Notes: generated by a model not told the origin, from the sequence alone. 36,746 bases of DNA from Gammaproteobacteria bacterium (GCA_026710425.1 JAPORB010000142.1:1-36746); one strand, 5' to 3'. Numbered from the stretch's first letter, positions 23,888 through 33,582 are shown. Numbers and translations: made by a program.

Positions 23888-25468
23888 TCAGGCCTGTGTT
23901 ACTGGTATTCGCTGATTGAAATCGGCCATGGCCCAATACGCTGACAGAATCGCACTCTCTTGCCAGGCCGAATGCATCGTCATCTGATCACCAATCAGAT
24001 AATGGCGGCCATTCACTGGTTGCTGAAGTGTTTTATAATGAGTTTCTTCCTCATAACTCCAGCCTCTACTGAAACTGCGCCGCCAGCGAGCAGAGCATCC
24101 CAACATATGGTTCATTCGGTGCCAGGCGACTGTGATGGGTTTCTCGACCAGCTGGCCATAACCCGGATGTAATTTTTCACCGTCTGACAGGTGCGCTTCA
24201 ATTCGTTGCTGTTGAGTCATTCGGGTGTGATACATCCCGCCCCCGTAGTCATAGGCCCCCAACACCACACCCTTATCTTGGTGAATACCGTGTGAGGGAT
24301 ACCATATCTGAAGTGAAGGTGTATTCATCCAGGAGATGCCTCCATAAATATCCTCCTCTTCCCAGAAGCGACGTTTGGCCTGAAATGCAGCCTTGTAAGC
24401 TTCGCCCCGGCGCACATATTTTAGAGCACTCACATACTCAGCAGGAAAGTTGTTATTAATGCCGGTTATAAGATGGGTAGGTATACAGTTGAAACAGTAA
24501 TCTGCCTGTAGCGGATGACGTACTCCATCCTGATCATAGGTGATGTCAACACCGTTTTCGCCAACTTTTACTGATGCCACCATGGCGCGGTACTTCACTT
24601 TATCGCCAACCTGAGCAAGAAAACCCTCGACAATTTTGTCCATGCCACCTTTTGGTTGCAGCAACATGGGGCCAGTATCTCCTTCGTTGGCACTGATCAG
24701 CACCCTGCCTAACGGTGTTTTCAGCAGATCCCGGAAGGCGATTATTTCTTTTTGTACACCATGTTCAAGAAAGCCGCCTGTGGCATAACCTGCCCGTAGA
24801 CTCCCGCGGTAGAGATCATCCTCGGAAAGATCGCCAAAAGATCGAATCATGCCGAGCAGGGTTTCAGCTTCTGATTCACTGAAAGGTGCATTAAGATCTT
24901 CTTGGTCAAGGGCCTTGGCCATCAGTTCGGCCATAAAGCCTTTCATATGGGTGGTATATTCAATATTACGAATTCGTTGTCCACCAAGCATGCTCTTGTC
25001 CTGAACATAGGATGTCTTGTTTTCGTTGACAAAAATCTCAAGCTCAACGTTCAGCTTTTTGCAGTAGGCGAGAATGTTGCGGTGGGTACTGGGGATTCGT
25101 GCGGCACCGGCATTGAAGTACATATGCGGTTCATCATCAAAGTCACAGTATTGGCGATTACCGATTTCATCAATTAGATCACCATTGCGGACCGTGAAGA
25201 TTCGCCCGCCACAGCGATGAGACGCTTCAAGAATTGTACAGTCATACCCCCGTTTGCTTAGTTCATAGGCCACGGTGAGACCCGAAAGGCCACCACCCAA
25301 TATCGCAATCCTGCGCTGTTCCGTTCCCGCCATCTGCAAATCAAGCGTTGCCGCAGCGGCTCCTCCTGGAAGAAGACCCAAGGCTGTTCCTGCAAGAATT
25401 GCCGCAGCCGTACCACCAGAGACACCCAGTAATGTCAGGAACTCACGTCTGCTTACATAATCGGTCAT
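23888..25468 (-). CDS. Tat-exported FAD-dependent amine / L-amino-acid oxidase
   Basis: This belongs to the flavin monoamine oxidase superfamily. A twin-arginine signal, SRREFL (6-11), with a hydrophobic stretch to about residue 38, exports the folded flavoprotein. The FAD-binding dinucleotide fold follows: GGGLSG (58-63), E81 in ILEASHRCGGR, and a C-terminal GDQMTMHSAWQESA segment closing the FAD site. The length of 526 aa fits. Such enzymes oxidise an amine to an imine, passing electrons to oxygen or, here more likely, to the adjacent diheme cytochrome c. The ATG at 25468 has no ribosome-binding site. It heads a run of four minus-strand genes (oxidase, cytochrome, symporter, exported Rid). 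The substrate cannot be read from the sequence. Confidence 0.88.
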   Translation of the reverse strand: MTDYVSRREFLTLLGVSGGTAAAILAGTALGLLPGGAAAATLDLQMAGTEQRRIAILGGGLSGLTVAYELSKRGYDCTILEASHRCGGRIFTVRNGDLIDEIGNRQYCDFDDEPHMYFNAGAARIPSTHRNILAYCKKLNVELEIFVNENKTSYVQDKSMLGGQRIRNIEYTTHMKGFMAELMAKALDQEDLNAPFSESEAETLLGMIRSFGDLSEDDLYRGSLRAGYATGGFLEHGVQKEIIAFRDLLKTPLGRVLISANEGDTGPMLLQPKGGMDKIVEGFLAQVGDKVKYRAMVASVKVGENGVDITYDQDGVRHPLQADYCFNCIPTHLITGINNNFPAEYVSALKYVRRGEAYKAAFQAKRRFWEEEDIYGGISWMNTPSLQIWYPSHGIHQDKGVVLGAYDYGGGMYHTRMTQQQRIEAHLSDGEKLHPGYGQLVEKPITVAWHRMNHMLGCSARWRRSFSRGWSYEEETHYKTLQQPVNGRHYLIGDQMTMHSAWQESAILSAYWAMADFNQRIPVTQA

Positions 25469-25697
25469 GGTTTATGTTCGCTTTGTTGTCGGTTTGATTA
25501 GCTGCTATCTTTCAAAGTTGCTGATGTTTCGCCGTGCGGGCACAATCCACTTCAACAATTGCCATTGAAGGCACAGGACAACATTAGCCAATCACTTTAC
25601 TCGATAAGAATAGCATTAACAGTACTCCGAGGTGCGTGACAAATTGTCTCGCCAGCCATGATCAAAACATGAACTGACTTTTCATATATTGTCTTTG

Positions 25698-25730
25698 GAG
25701 GTCTTATGTTCATACACTAATATAGACCTC
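25698..25730. promoter_or_regulatory. inverted repeat upstream of the cupin gene
   Basis: GAGGTCT (25698-25704) and AGACCTC (25724-25730) are perfect 7-bp arms, 19 bases apart, with three more possible pairs across one bulge. It lies 53 bases upstream of the cupin ATG and 230 bases upstream of the oxidase start. It could be an operator or a leader hairpin. The remaining 25469-25783 gap shows nothing else I can support. Confidence 0.35.
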
Positions 25731-25783
25731 GGCTTGAATAATCGCCTGCGCCATAACAGCAATTTGAATGAGGTATCAAACCT

Positions 25784-26098
25784 ATGAGTCTCAAAAATTA
25801 CTACCCGGAAAAAATCCAGCAATTACCACCGTTTGAAGGACCTTTCGATGCCTTCCGGCTGGCTGCCGAAAATTGTGAAGTCCTGCTTGCCAGCTATCCT
25901 GCCGGTACCCGTATTGAGCCGCATAACCATGATACTGAAAATGTCGGTGTAATCACCACCGGGAAGCTACTGCTCACCATGGATGGAGAAACCCAGCATA
26001 TTGCAGCCGGAGAGTGGTACCACGTGCCAGCGGGAAAAATTCATACAGCAGAATTTCCAGAAGATACTGCCGAGATTGAGTTCTGGTTCACTGACTGA
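25784..26098 (+). CDS. small single-domain cupin protein
   Basis: The 104 residues hold one cupin barrel. Metal-ligand motif 1 reads EPHNHDTENVGVITTGKL (about 46-63, with two His), and motif 2 is PAGKIHTAEF with the third His. Such short cupins can be isomerases, dioxygenases or ligand-binding proteins; the sequence does not say which. The ATG at 25784 follows GAGGT. It is divergent from the oxidase cluster and converges on the ABC exporter, so it stands as a single gene. A connection to amine oxidation is possible from position only. Confidence 0.82.
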   Translation: MSLKNYYPEKIQQLPPFEGPFDAFRLAAENCEVLLASYPAGTRIEPHNHDTENVGVITTGKLLLTMDGETQHIAAGEWYHVPAGKIHTAEFPEDTAEIEFWFTD

Positions 26099-26172
26099 TC
26101 GTCTCTATAAGCAACAGGATCTACTTATACATGGTGGAAATTCACATCAGTACCCATTGATATACTGAAACA

Positions 26173-26193
26173 GTCAGCTATTGGTAGGCTGAC
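26173..26193 (+). terminator. possible terminator after the cupin gene
   Basis: GTCAGC (26173-26178) and GCTGAC (26188-26193) pair around nine bases and are followed by CCATTTTCC. The stem is good but the T run is short. It lies between two converging genes. Confidence 0.35.
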
Positions 26194-26284
26194 CCATTTT
26201 CCATCCATTCGGACTCACGGGTGATGCTGAACCATTACTCTCTTGAATGGTATGATTGATGGTGGGATATCCAGCATAGTGCAC

Positions 26285-27046
26285 TTATGACCTCAGCTTG
26301 TAACCTGTCCTGAACAACACCACCACGGTGAAAAAGCAAACCAGCATGAATACGAAGATGCTGATCAGGCTGATCCACACGTTCACCTCCGCAATCTCAT
26401 AAAAGCTCCAGCGCAACCCGCTAACCAGATAAAGTACCGGGTTGAACAGGGAGAGGGACTGCCAAAAAGGCGGCAACATATCCGTGGAATAGAAGCTTCC
26501 TCCAAGAAAAACCAATGGAGTGATTACCAGCATTGGTACCACGGAAAGTTTCTCGAAATTATCTGCCCAAATACCCAGAATAAAGCCTAAAAGACTGAAA
26601 GTCACCGCGGTCAGTACCACGAAAGCCAGCATAATCAGTGGATGGGCAATGCGCATCTCAATGAAGAACGAAGCTGTTATCAGAATAATAAATCCAAGCA
26701 GCATGGCCTTGGTGGCCGCCGCTCCCACATAGCCCAATACCACTTCCAGAGTTGATATCGGTGCTGACAACATCTCGTAAACGGTACCGACAAACTTGGG
26801 GAAATAAATGGCAAACGAAGCATTGGAAATACTGTGTGTCAACAGATTCAGCATGACCAAGCCTGGCACGATAAAGGCTCCATAGCTTACACCCTCCACT
26901 TGCTGGATTCTGGAACCAATCGCAGCTCCGAACACAATAAAGTAGAGCGAAGTGGTAATTACCGGTGCCACGATACTTTGCAGCAGAGTTCGCTTAGTTC
27001 GCGCCATCTCAAATTTATAAATGGCCAGCACACCATAAAAATTCAT
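26285..27046 (-). CDS. ABC-2 type transporter permease (YadH-like)
   Basis: This 253-aa membrane protein has six hydrophobic segments and the ABC-2 permease pattern: [15 protein letters not shown], the [12 protein letters not shown] amphipathic region, and [18 protein letters not shown] before the last helices. E. coli YadH is of the same size and type. The ATG at 27046 has GAGGAT at good spacing and lies 9 bp after the ATPase stop, so the two form one operon and one exporter. The substrate is unknown; relatives act in polysaccharide, drug or lipid export. Confidence 0.9.
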   Translation of the reverse strand: MNFYGVLAIYKFEMARTKRTLLQSIVAPVITTSLYFIVFGAAIGSRIQQVEGVSYGAFIVPGLVMLNLLTHSISNASFAIYFPKFVGTVYEMLSAPISTLEVVLGYVGAAATKAMLLGFIILITASFFIEMRIAHPLIMLAFVVLTAVTFSLLGFILGIWADNFEKLSVVPMLVITPLVFLGGSFYSTDMLPPFWQSLSLFNPVLYLVSGLRWSFYEIAEVNVWISLISIFVFMLVCFFTVVVLFRTGYKLRS

Positions 27047-27055
27047 GAGTGATCC

Positions 27056-28003
27056 TCAGGAAGTCTCATCCACAAGGTTTACGAAAATCTCTTCCAGCGA
27101 GCTTTGCGACGTGTGCAGATCCGTAAAGGCAATGCCAGCCAGCTTGAGATCATCCAGCAACTCAGTGATGCCACTATGTGTGCCTTGATTATCGAAAGTA
27201 TAAACCAGCCGCCTGCCGTCATTACTCAGTTCAAGCTGGTAATCTGCCAAGCTAAGTGGTACCCGGGGTAGCTCCTGATCCAGTTCCAGCATAAGCTGTT
27301 TCTTACCCAACTTTTGCATCAGACGAATCTTTTCTTCCACCAGCACCAGCTCACCATTATTGATAACGCCCACCCGGTCCGCAATTTCTTCAGCTTCCTC
27401 AATATAGTGCGTCGTCAGGATTATTGTGACCCCTTTAGACCGGAGATCATTGACTATCTTCCACATGTCCTTACGCAAGGAGACATCCACTCCTGCTGTA
27501 GGCTCATCAAGAAACAGAATCAGTGGCTCGTGCGACAACGCCTTGGCGATAAGCACCCGACGTTTCATACCGCCAGACAGCGTACGGATCATGTTGTCTT
27601 TTTTGTCCCATAGCGAAAGATCGCGCAAAACCTTCTCCAGGTGCCGAGCATTCGGTGGCTTGCCATAAAGACCACGGCTGAAAGCCAGCGTGGCCCAGAC
27701 AGTTTCAAAGGAGTCGGTGGTTAATTCCTGGGGGACCAGGCCAATAAGTGAACGAGTCTTGCGATAGTCCTTCACTGTGTCGTAGCCCTCGACTCTTACT
27801 GTGCCCGAACTCGCGCGCACGATGCCGCAGATTGTGGAGATCAGTGTAGTCTTACCAGCACCATTTGGTCCCAGTAAGGCTAGGATTTCCCCCCTGATAA
27901 TATTGAGGTTGATTTGCCTAAGTGCCTGAAAGCCACCTGCATAGGTTTTGTTCAGATTAGAGACTGTCAGAATTGGTTTAGTCTGCTCCGTTGAAGTATT
28001 CAT
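27056..28003 (-). CDS. ABC transporter ATP-binding protein (YadG-like)
   Basis: This is the cytosolic ATPase partner of the permease just downstream. It has Walker A GPNGAGKT (45-52), the signature LSGGMKR (142-148) and Walker [12 protein letters not shown] (161-171), plus an H-loop [10 protein letters not shown]. The ~80 residues after the ATPase core form the C-terminal domain common in ABC-2 exporters such as YadG and the NodI/CcmA group. The length is 315 aa. The ATG at 28003 begins a leader facing the MFS gene 233 bp away on the other strand. Confidence 0.93.
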   Translation of the reverse strand: MNTSTEQTKPILTVSNLNKTYAGGFQALRQINLNIIRGEILALLGPNGAGKTTLISTICGIVRASSGTVRVEGYDTVKDYRKTRSLIGLVPQELTTDSFETVWATLAFSRGLYGKPPNARHLEKVLRDLSLWDKKDNMIRTLSGGMKRRVLIAKALSHEPLILFLDEPTAGVDVSLRKDMWKIVNDLRSKGVTIILTTHYIEEAEEIADRVGVINNGELVLVEEKIRLMQKLGKKQLMLELDQELPRVPLSLADYQLELSNDGRRLVYTFDNQGTHSGITELLDDLKLAGIAFTDLHTSQSSLEEIFVNLVDETS

Positions 28004-28152
28004 GAGCGCAGAATTATGCAGTCATAGCCAATCAATTACAATCATAAGCATTTTCCTATGACTTAAGCAGGTCACTCAGGCTCAAACTCAAACCATTTTT
28101 TCAAAAATGACCCACAAAGTTGCAGAGGATAAGTGAAAACAGCAGGCAAGTA

Positions 28153-28192
28153 GATTTTCTGTATTGACAGAAAATCAGGAACCTCATTAAAT
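28153..28192 (+). promoter_or_regulatory. promoter with operator-like inverted repeat for the MFS gene
   Basis: GATTTTCTGT (28153-28162) and ACAGAAAATC (28167-28176) are perfect 10-bp arms around ATTG. The repeat contains a consensus -35 TTGACA (28164-28169), followed after 17 bp by TTAAAT (28187-28192). The predicted start near 28199 is 38 bases before the MFS ATG. A repressor bound to the repeat would block the -35. A smaller palindrome CATTTTTTCAAAAATG lies at 28094-28109, towards the exporter operon. Confidence 0.65.
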
Positions 28193-28236
28193 GAGACAGG
28201 CAACTCCAACGAATTCCGCAACAAGGAAGCTGGCCG

Positions 28237-29589
28237 ATGTCCGAAAACTGCGAGCAGACCACTGCTCCAACCAAAGCAACGGCAGCCTCCTCAAAAGGCA
28301 CTGAGACAGCGGCGGCCAGAGCCTACCGAAATATCACCTACCGCTATCTTGTCCTTGGCATACTGACCATTGTCTATGTGTGTAATTTTGTCGACAGGCA
28401 AGTTATCAATGTCCTGGCTCAGCCGATCATTGATGATCTGCAGTTGTCCGATGGTCAGTTTGGCATGTTGTCCGGGCTCGCCTTCGCCTTGATCTATACC
28501 ACTCTAGGCATCCCTATCGCCCGCTGGGCAGACGTGGGCAATCGCCGCAACATCATTGCCATCGCGGTGGCAGTTTGGAGTGCAATGACTGCAATGTGTG
28601 GCTTGGCGCAAAACTTCTTTCAGCTGTTTCTAGCACGCTTCGGGGTTGGAGTTGGTGAGGCCGGAGGTTCCCCGCCTTCCCATTCAATTGTCTCCGATAT
28701 TTTCCCGGCCGAACAACGCGCTACAGCCCTGTCAGTCTACTCACTTGGCGTGTATGGTGGAATCCTGGTTGGCACCCTGGGCGGTGCTTATCTGGTCCAG
28801 TATTTTGACTGGCGTACCGCTTTCATCGTGGTAGCAGTTCCCGGACTTTTGCTGTCATTACTGGTCCGTCTGGTGATCAGGGAGCCGCCGCGCGGTCTTG
28901 CTGAAAACCGGGCGGACAGTTCACCACCTGACTTCTTTGGTGTGATGACATTTTTATGGGATCGGCGGTCCTTTCGCCACTTGTCCTTTGCCTGTGCCCT
29001 GCATGCTTTTGTGACCTATGGAGTGGGCAATTTCATGCCTCTTTTTCTGGGACGCGTGCATAACATGCCGATGCTGGATATAGGGTGGTACTACGGCATT
29101 ATTGCCGGCATTGGTGGGCTGAGCGGGACCTTCTTTGGCGGTTGGGTGACCGACCGACTGAAACAGCGAACGGGTGATTCCACCTGGTATATGTGGATAC
29201 CTTTCATTTCAACCCTGCTGGCGATTCCATTCGCTCTTAATACCTTTATTGTCATGCCAAATGGCTACTACTCGGTATACTCCTATCTCATTACATCGTT
29301 CTGTGGGGGTTGGTACTTGGCCCCTTGCATTGCCTCAACACACTTTTTGGTAGGATTACGAATGCGGGCTTTGGGCTCTGCGGTGCTGTTCTTTATGCTG
29401 AATCTGATCGGACTCGGTCTGGGGCCAATGTTGACCGGGATAGTCAGCGATGCCTTGACACCGGAGTTTGGCGACAACGGACTGCGCTATGCGATGTCGA
29501 TTACAGTCATGATCAATCTTTGGTGTGCTTATCATTATTGGCTTGCGTCGAAAACCATCAAGGCGGATTTCGAACGAGCCCCAACATGA
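28237..29589 (+). CDS. MFS transporter, spinster-like
   Basis: The 450-residue product has twelve hydrophobic helices. Helix 1 contains YVCNFVDRQVINVLAQPI, the spinster/sugar-phosphate type entry. The loop after helix 2 has ARWADVGNRRN, the MFS motif A, and GVGVGEAGGSPPSHSIVSD follows. The two halves are joined by a cytosolic loop (residues ~218-235). The N-terminal 30 residues are polar. The ATG at 28237 follows AAGGAAG. The cargo is unknown. It ends 9 bp from the radA stop, on the converging strand. Confidence 0.9.
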   Translation: MSENCEQTTAPTKATAASSKGTETAAARAYRNITYRYLVLGILTIVYVCNFVDRQVINVLAQPIIDDLQLSDGQFGMLSGLAFALIYTTLGIPIARWADVGNRRNIIAIAVAVWSAMTAMCGLAQNFFQLFLARFGVGVGEAGGSPPSHSIVSDIFPAEQRATALSVYSLGVYGGILVGTLGGAYLVQYFDWRTAFIVVAVPGLLLSLLVRLVIREPPRGLAENRADSSPPDFFGVMTFLWDRRSFRHLSFACALHAFVTYGVGNFMPLFLGRVHNMPMLDIGWYYGIIAGIGGLSGTFFGGWVTDRLKQRTGDSTWYMWIPFISTLLAIPFALNTFIVMPNGYYSVYSYLITSFCGGWYLAPCIASTHFLVGLRMRALGSAVLFFMLNLIGLGLGPMLTGIVSDALTPEFGDNGLRYAMSITVMINLWCAYHYWLASKTIKADFERAPT

Positions 29590-29598
29590 ATCAGCCCA

Positions 29599-30984
29599 TT
29601 ACAACGCATCAAGTGCCTGGGTAATCTTGCTGACTCCGACCACTTTCAGCCCTTTAATGGCTTTTTTCGGCTCATTGGCTTTGGGAATAATTGCCCGGGT
29701 GAAGCCATGTTTTGCCGCCTCCCGCAAACGTTCCTGACCGCCAGGAACCGGCCTGATCTCCCCGGCTAGGCCAACCTCGCCAAACACCACCGTTTGCCTG
29801 TCCACTGGCGAGTCCTTGAAACTGGAGACTATGGCCAGCAAAAGTGCAAGATCAGCACTGGTCTCGCTTACCTTAACACCACCAACCGCATTCACAAACA
29901 CATCTTGGTCAGCCATAAAGAGCCCACCATGACGGTGCAAGACTGCCAGCAGCATGGCCAGTCGGTTTTGTTCCAGCCCGACGGTGACCCGCCGAGGATT
30001 TCCAAGCGGGCTGTTATCCACCAATGCTTGTATCTCCACCAGTAACGGTCTTGTACCTTCCCAAAGTACCATTACCAAAGAGCCTGCACTTTCCTCTTCA
30101 GTACGAGCAAGAAAGATTGCCGATGGATTCTTTACCTCCACCATGCCCTGCTCGGTCATGGCGAACACCCCCAGTTCATTGATTGCACCAAACCGATTTT
30201 TATGGCTGCGTAGGATGCGGTACTTGCTATCTGTATCGCCTTCAAGCATGACAAAGCAGTCAATCATGTGCTCCAGTACTTTCGGGCCGGCCAAATTACC
30301 TTCCTTGGTAACATGGCCGACCAGCAACAAAACCGTGTTGGTTTGTTTTGCATACTGAATCAGATAGGCCGCACATTCCCTGACCTGGGAGACACTGCCA
30401 GGTGCCGAGGGCACACCGCTGCTGTGCATAACCTGAATGGAATCGACCACCACTAGTTCAGGCTTGTGCTCCAAGGCAGTCCGTGTGATTTGCTCAACGT
30501 TAGTCTCGGCAAACATTTTTAGCTGCTCCCGAGGCAAATCCAGACGCTGCGCGCGCATGCCCACCTGCCGTAAGGATTCCTCTCCGGTAACATAAAGAGC
30601 TGAGCGACCGGCTGCCGCCAGCTGACACATCACTTGCAACAACAGAGTGCTTTTGCCGGCACCCGGATTACCGCCGATTAGAACCACAGATCCCGGAACC
30701 ACCCCTCCGCCAAGAACCCGGTCCAGCTCCCCAATAGTACTTGAAAACCGTGGCTGCGATTGAACATCAACATCCGCCAGGATGCGGACGCTGGCTTGTT
30801 CACCTGCATAACCCTGACGACGGAAATCAGCCCGGCTAGCAGGAGATGAACTATTACCAAGATTGACTTGGACTAAGGTGTTCCAGGCACCACAGACAGC
30901 ACACTGACCCTGCCATTGACTGTGCTCGGCACCGCATTCAGAGCAGACATAGGCAGTTTTTGTCTTGGGCATCAGTTTGGGCAT
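29599..30984 (-). CDS. radA: DNA repair protein RadA
   Basis: RadA is a RecA-like ATPase that drives branch migration in recombinational repair. Its zinc finger has C14, C17, C28 and C31 (CSECG...CAVCG). Walker A is GGNPGAGKST, and the RadA-specific KNRFG motif occurs in HKNRFGAINELGVF. A Lon-like C-terminal domain completes the protein. The ATG at 30984 (461 aa) follows TTGGA and starts only a few bases after the alr stop; a second ATG at 30972 is possible. It is probably translated from the same transcript as alr. Confidence 0.97.
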   Translation of the reverse strand: MPKLMPKTKTAYVCSECGAEHSQWQGQCAVCGAWNTLVQVNLGNSSSPASRADFRRQGYAGEQASVRILADVDVQSQPRFSSTIGELDRVLGGGVVPGSVVLIGGNPGAGKSTLLLQVMCQLAAAGRSALYVTGEESLRQVGMRAQRLDLPREQLKMFAETNVEQITRTALEHKPELVVVDSIQVMHSSGVPSAPGSVSQVRECAAYLIQYAKQTNTVLLLVGHVTKEGNLAGPKVLEHMIDCFVMLEGDTDSKYRILRSHKNRFGAINELGVFAMTEQGMVEVKNPSAIFLARTEEESAGSLVMVLWEGTRPLLVEIQALVDNSPLGNPRRVTVGLEQNRLAMLLAVLHRHGGLFMADQDVFVNAVGGVKVSETSADLALLLAIVSSFKDSPVDRQTVVFGEVGLAGEIRPVPGGQERLREAAKHGFTRAIIPKANEPKKAIKGLKVVGVSKITQALDAL

Positions 30985-30987
30985 CAA

Positions 30988-32136
30988 TTATCCAATATAA
31001 TCGCAGGGCACGCGCGCCGTGAGCTTGCAGAACAGCTCATAGGCGATGGTACCCGCCGAACGAGCTACCTGATCAGCACTCAGATCAGTGCCCCACAACT
31101 GCACTTCGTCATCAATCAGGACATCGTCAATATCACTCAAATCAATGGTGATCATGTCCATGGAAACCCTGCCAATTATGCGGGTGCGCCTGATACCTCC
31201 GGCAGATTTAACCACCACTGGTGTTCCATTAGCGGCACTGCGGGGATATCCATCCCCATATCCGATACTGACCGTTCCAACTCGAGTTTTGCGGTCACAG
31301 GTCCAAGTGGCTCCATAACCAATACTCTCACCCGCCTCAAGAGTGCGAATAGCTATCAATCTAGACTTTAAGGTCATGACAGGCTGCAAGCCAAGTTCTT
31401 CACCAGTCTGTTGAACCATGGGGGAACTTCCATAAAGCATAACTCCCGGGCGCACAATATCCAGATGGGTAGCGGGCCAATGTAAAATGCCGGCAGAGGC
31501 TGCCAGGCTACAGACCACCTCCTTTTGCATGTTGTTAGTTAACTCATTGCGAAGGTGCAACAAGTACTTCAGCTGTTGTTGGGTAAACTCGGAAAATCGA
31601 TCATTATCTGGATCATCAGCACAAGCCAGATGGGACATCAAAACTAGTTCCGTGCCTGGCAAGCGGTTCAGCTTGTGGTAACTGTCCCGACTCAATGCAC
31701 GGTCCATGCCGAGCCGGTTCATCCCCGTGTTGTACTTTATCCAAAATTTGTGCCTGTGGCCCGGCATACTGTCAGAGCTGATGCTCTCAACCAACCTAAC
31801 CTGATAATCACTGTGCACTACTGGCTCGATATTGCATTGCAGGCATTCGGTAAGTTCCTCGACCGACATGAAGCCGTTGAGCAGTACAATCGGCATTTCA
31901 TTTCCGGACTTGCGCAGCTTCAATGCTTCGTCGAGCGTGGCCACTCCGAAACCAGCCACCGCAGTTTCACAGTCTCTGACCGCAACGGCAATTCTGACCA
32001 TACCATGCCCATAAGCATTGGCCTTGACGATGGGAATAATTTTGGAAGACGGACAAAGCTTACACACCCGGGCCAGATTATTGCGCAAGGCTTTCAAATC
32101 GATGGTCGCCCAGGCACGGCGGGTGGCAATAGTCAT
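30988..32136 (-). CDS. alr: alanine racemase
   Basis: This PLP enzyme interconverts L- and D-alanine for peptidoglycan synthesis. The PLP lysine is K38 in VKANAYGHG, and the catalytic tyrosine segment SIGYGDGYPRS is present in the C-terminal domain. The length of 382 aa is slightly above the family's ~360. The ATG at 32136 lies 24 bp after the dnaB stop. Position dnaB-alr-radA is conserved in many gammaproteobacteria, so it should be cotranscribed with them. Confidence 0.97.
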   Translation of the reverse strand: MTIATRRAWATIDLKALRNNLARVCKLCPSSKIIPIVKANAYGHGMVRIAVAVRDCETAVAGFGVATLDEALKLRKSGNEMPIVLLNGFMSVEELTECLQCNIEPVVHSDYQVRLVESISSDSMPGHRHKFWIKYNTGMNRLGMDRALSRDSYHKLNRLPGTELVLMSHLACADDPDNDRFSEFTQQQLKYLLHLRNELTNNMQKEVVCSLAASAGILHWPATHLDIVRPGVMLYGSSPMVQQTGEELGLQPVMTLKSRLIAIRTLEAGESIGYGATWTCDRKTRVGTVSIGYGDGYPRSAANGTPVVVKSAGGIRRTRIIGRVSMDMITIDLSDIDDVLIDDEVQLWGTDLSADQVARSAGTIAYELFCKLTARVPCDYIG

Positions 32137-32160
32137 TGGAAAGCCCCAGGCCGTCAGACA

Positions 32161-33582
32161 CTACGTGCCGTGGGTGTAGCTCTGATCGTAATACTGAGTC
32201 TGGGGAGCGTAGTCTTCAAAGCGAGTCAGGTTATCAATAAAGTTCAGCTTGACTTTGCCAGTCGGGCCATTCCTATGCTTTCCAATAATGATCTCGGCAA
32301 TACCCTTATGCTCTGTGTCTTGATCATATACCTCTTCGCGATAGATAAAGGCGATTATGTCTGCATCCTGCTCAATAGCCCCGGATTCTCGCAAATCTGA
32401 CAACACTGGACGCTTGTCTGTGCGCTGGTCCACACTACGATTGAGCTGGGATAGGGCAAACACCGGGCATTCAAATTCTCTGGCGAGCAACTTGAGCGAG
32501 CGGGAGATTTCCGAAATCTCATTAGTTCTGTTTTCAGTGGTTCCCTTGATTTGCATCAACTGCATATAGTCCACCACAATCATCGCCAGCGGTCCATGTT
32601 CACGCTGAATACGGCGTGCTCGCGAGCGCATCTCTATCGGGCTAATGCCGGGACTGTCGTCGATAAAAAGCGGTTTGTCCTTGAGCATTCCCACGGTAGG
32701 ATTAAATTTCCCCCATTGCTCATCGGTCAGTTTGCCAGAGCGCAAAATTTCATGGTCGATGCGACCAGCGGAAGACAACAACCGGAAAATCAAGCTCTCT
32801 GCAGGCATTTCCAGGCTGAATACCAAGGCCGGGCCTTTACCCGCAATCAGAGCATTTTCCACCAGATTCATGACAAAGGCGGTCTTGCCCATTGATGGTC
32901 TGGCGGCAATGATTATCAAATCTGATTTCTGCCAGCCGCCAGTCTTTTTGTCCAGATCCTTGAACCCGCTCGTCAATCCGGTGAGGTCGCTGTCGGAGCC
33001 AGCGAGTTCGTCAATGCGATCCACCACCCTGTGCAGTAGTGGATTGACGAACTCAGGTCCCTTGCCCAATGGACGTTCGTCGGAAATCTCAAAAACCCAT
33101 CTCTCTGCCTCATCAATGACTTCCGTTGCGCTCCTTCCGCCGGTGTTATAACCGGAAGCGGCAATGGTATTGGCTACTATTATCAGCCGACGAAGAATAG
33201 CGCGCTCCCTGATAATTTCGGCATATTCCTTGATGTTGGCGGTGCCACGCGTATACATCGTCAACTCATCGATATAGGCGATACCACCTGCCGCATCCAG
33301 CTCTCCTCGGCTGTTAAGTAACTCCGCCAGAGTCACCGCATCAATGGCTTTATTGTCATCGCTCTGTTGCATCATCATGCTGAAGATCAATTTATGCTCG
33401 TTGCGGTAAAAGTCCTCTGGAATCAGTACATCAGCAATGTTGTCCCACTCACTATTGTCCAGCATCAGTCCGCTCAGCAGTGCATGTTCCGCCTCAATGG
33501 AGTGAGGTGGCGTTTTTAGAACGGAGACATTGCCGGTGCTGGCAGGTGCAACTGTGCTGTTTGGTTCAGAAAATTCGGGCAT
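32161..33582 (-). CDS. dnaB: replicative DNA helicase DnaB
   Basis: DnaB is the hexameric 5'-3' helicase of the replication fork. The N-terminal domain (HSIEAEHALLSGLML) is followed by the linker helix and the RecA-like core with Walker A ARPSMGKT (227-234). VFSLEMPAESL and the DLRESGAIEQDAD arginine-finger region follow. The ATG at 33582 gives 473 aa; a TTG at 33612 is in frame but lies in the hairpin arm of the leader. The replication gene pair at 13187-15077 probably encodes its loader. An unusual leader hairpin (33601-33640) precedes it. Confidence 0.97.
   Translation of the reverse strand: MPEFSEPNSTVAPASTGNVSVLKTPPHSIEAEHALLSGLMLDNSEWDNIADVLIPEDFYRNEHKLIFSMMMQQSDDNKAIDAVTLAELLNSRGELDAAGGIAYIDELTMYTRGTANIKEYAEIIRERAILRRLIIVANTIAASGYNTGGRSATEVIDEAERWVFEISDERPLGKGPEFVNPLLHRVVDRIDELAGSDSDLTGLTSGFKDLDKKTGGWQKSDLIIIAARPSMGKTAFVMNLVENALIAGKGPALVFSLEMPAESLIFRLLSSAGRIDHEILRSGKLTDEQWGKFNPTVGMLKDKPLFIDDSPGISPIEMRSRARRIQREHGPLAMIVVDYMQLMQIKGTTENRTNEISEISRSLKLLAREFECPVFALSQLNRSVDQRTDKRPVLSDLRESGAIEQDADIIAFIYREEVYDQDTEHKGIAEIIIGKHRNGPTGKVKLNFIDNLTRFEDYAPQTQYYDQSYTHGT

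Noticed and set aside
31675-32400. 241-codon plus-strand frame antisense to alr and dnaB
   Set aside because: Shadow of two conserved genes, with no ribosome-binding site or family similarity.
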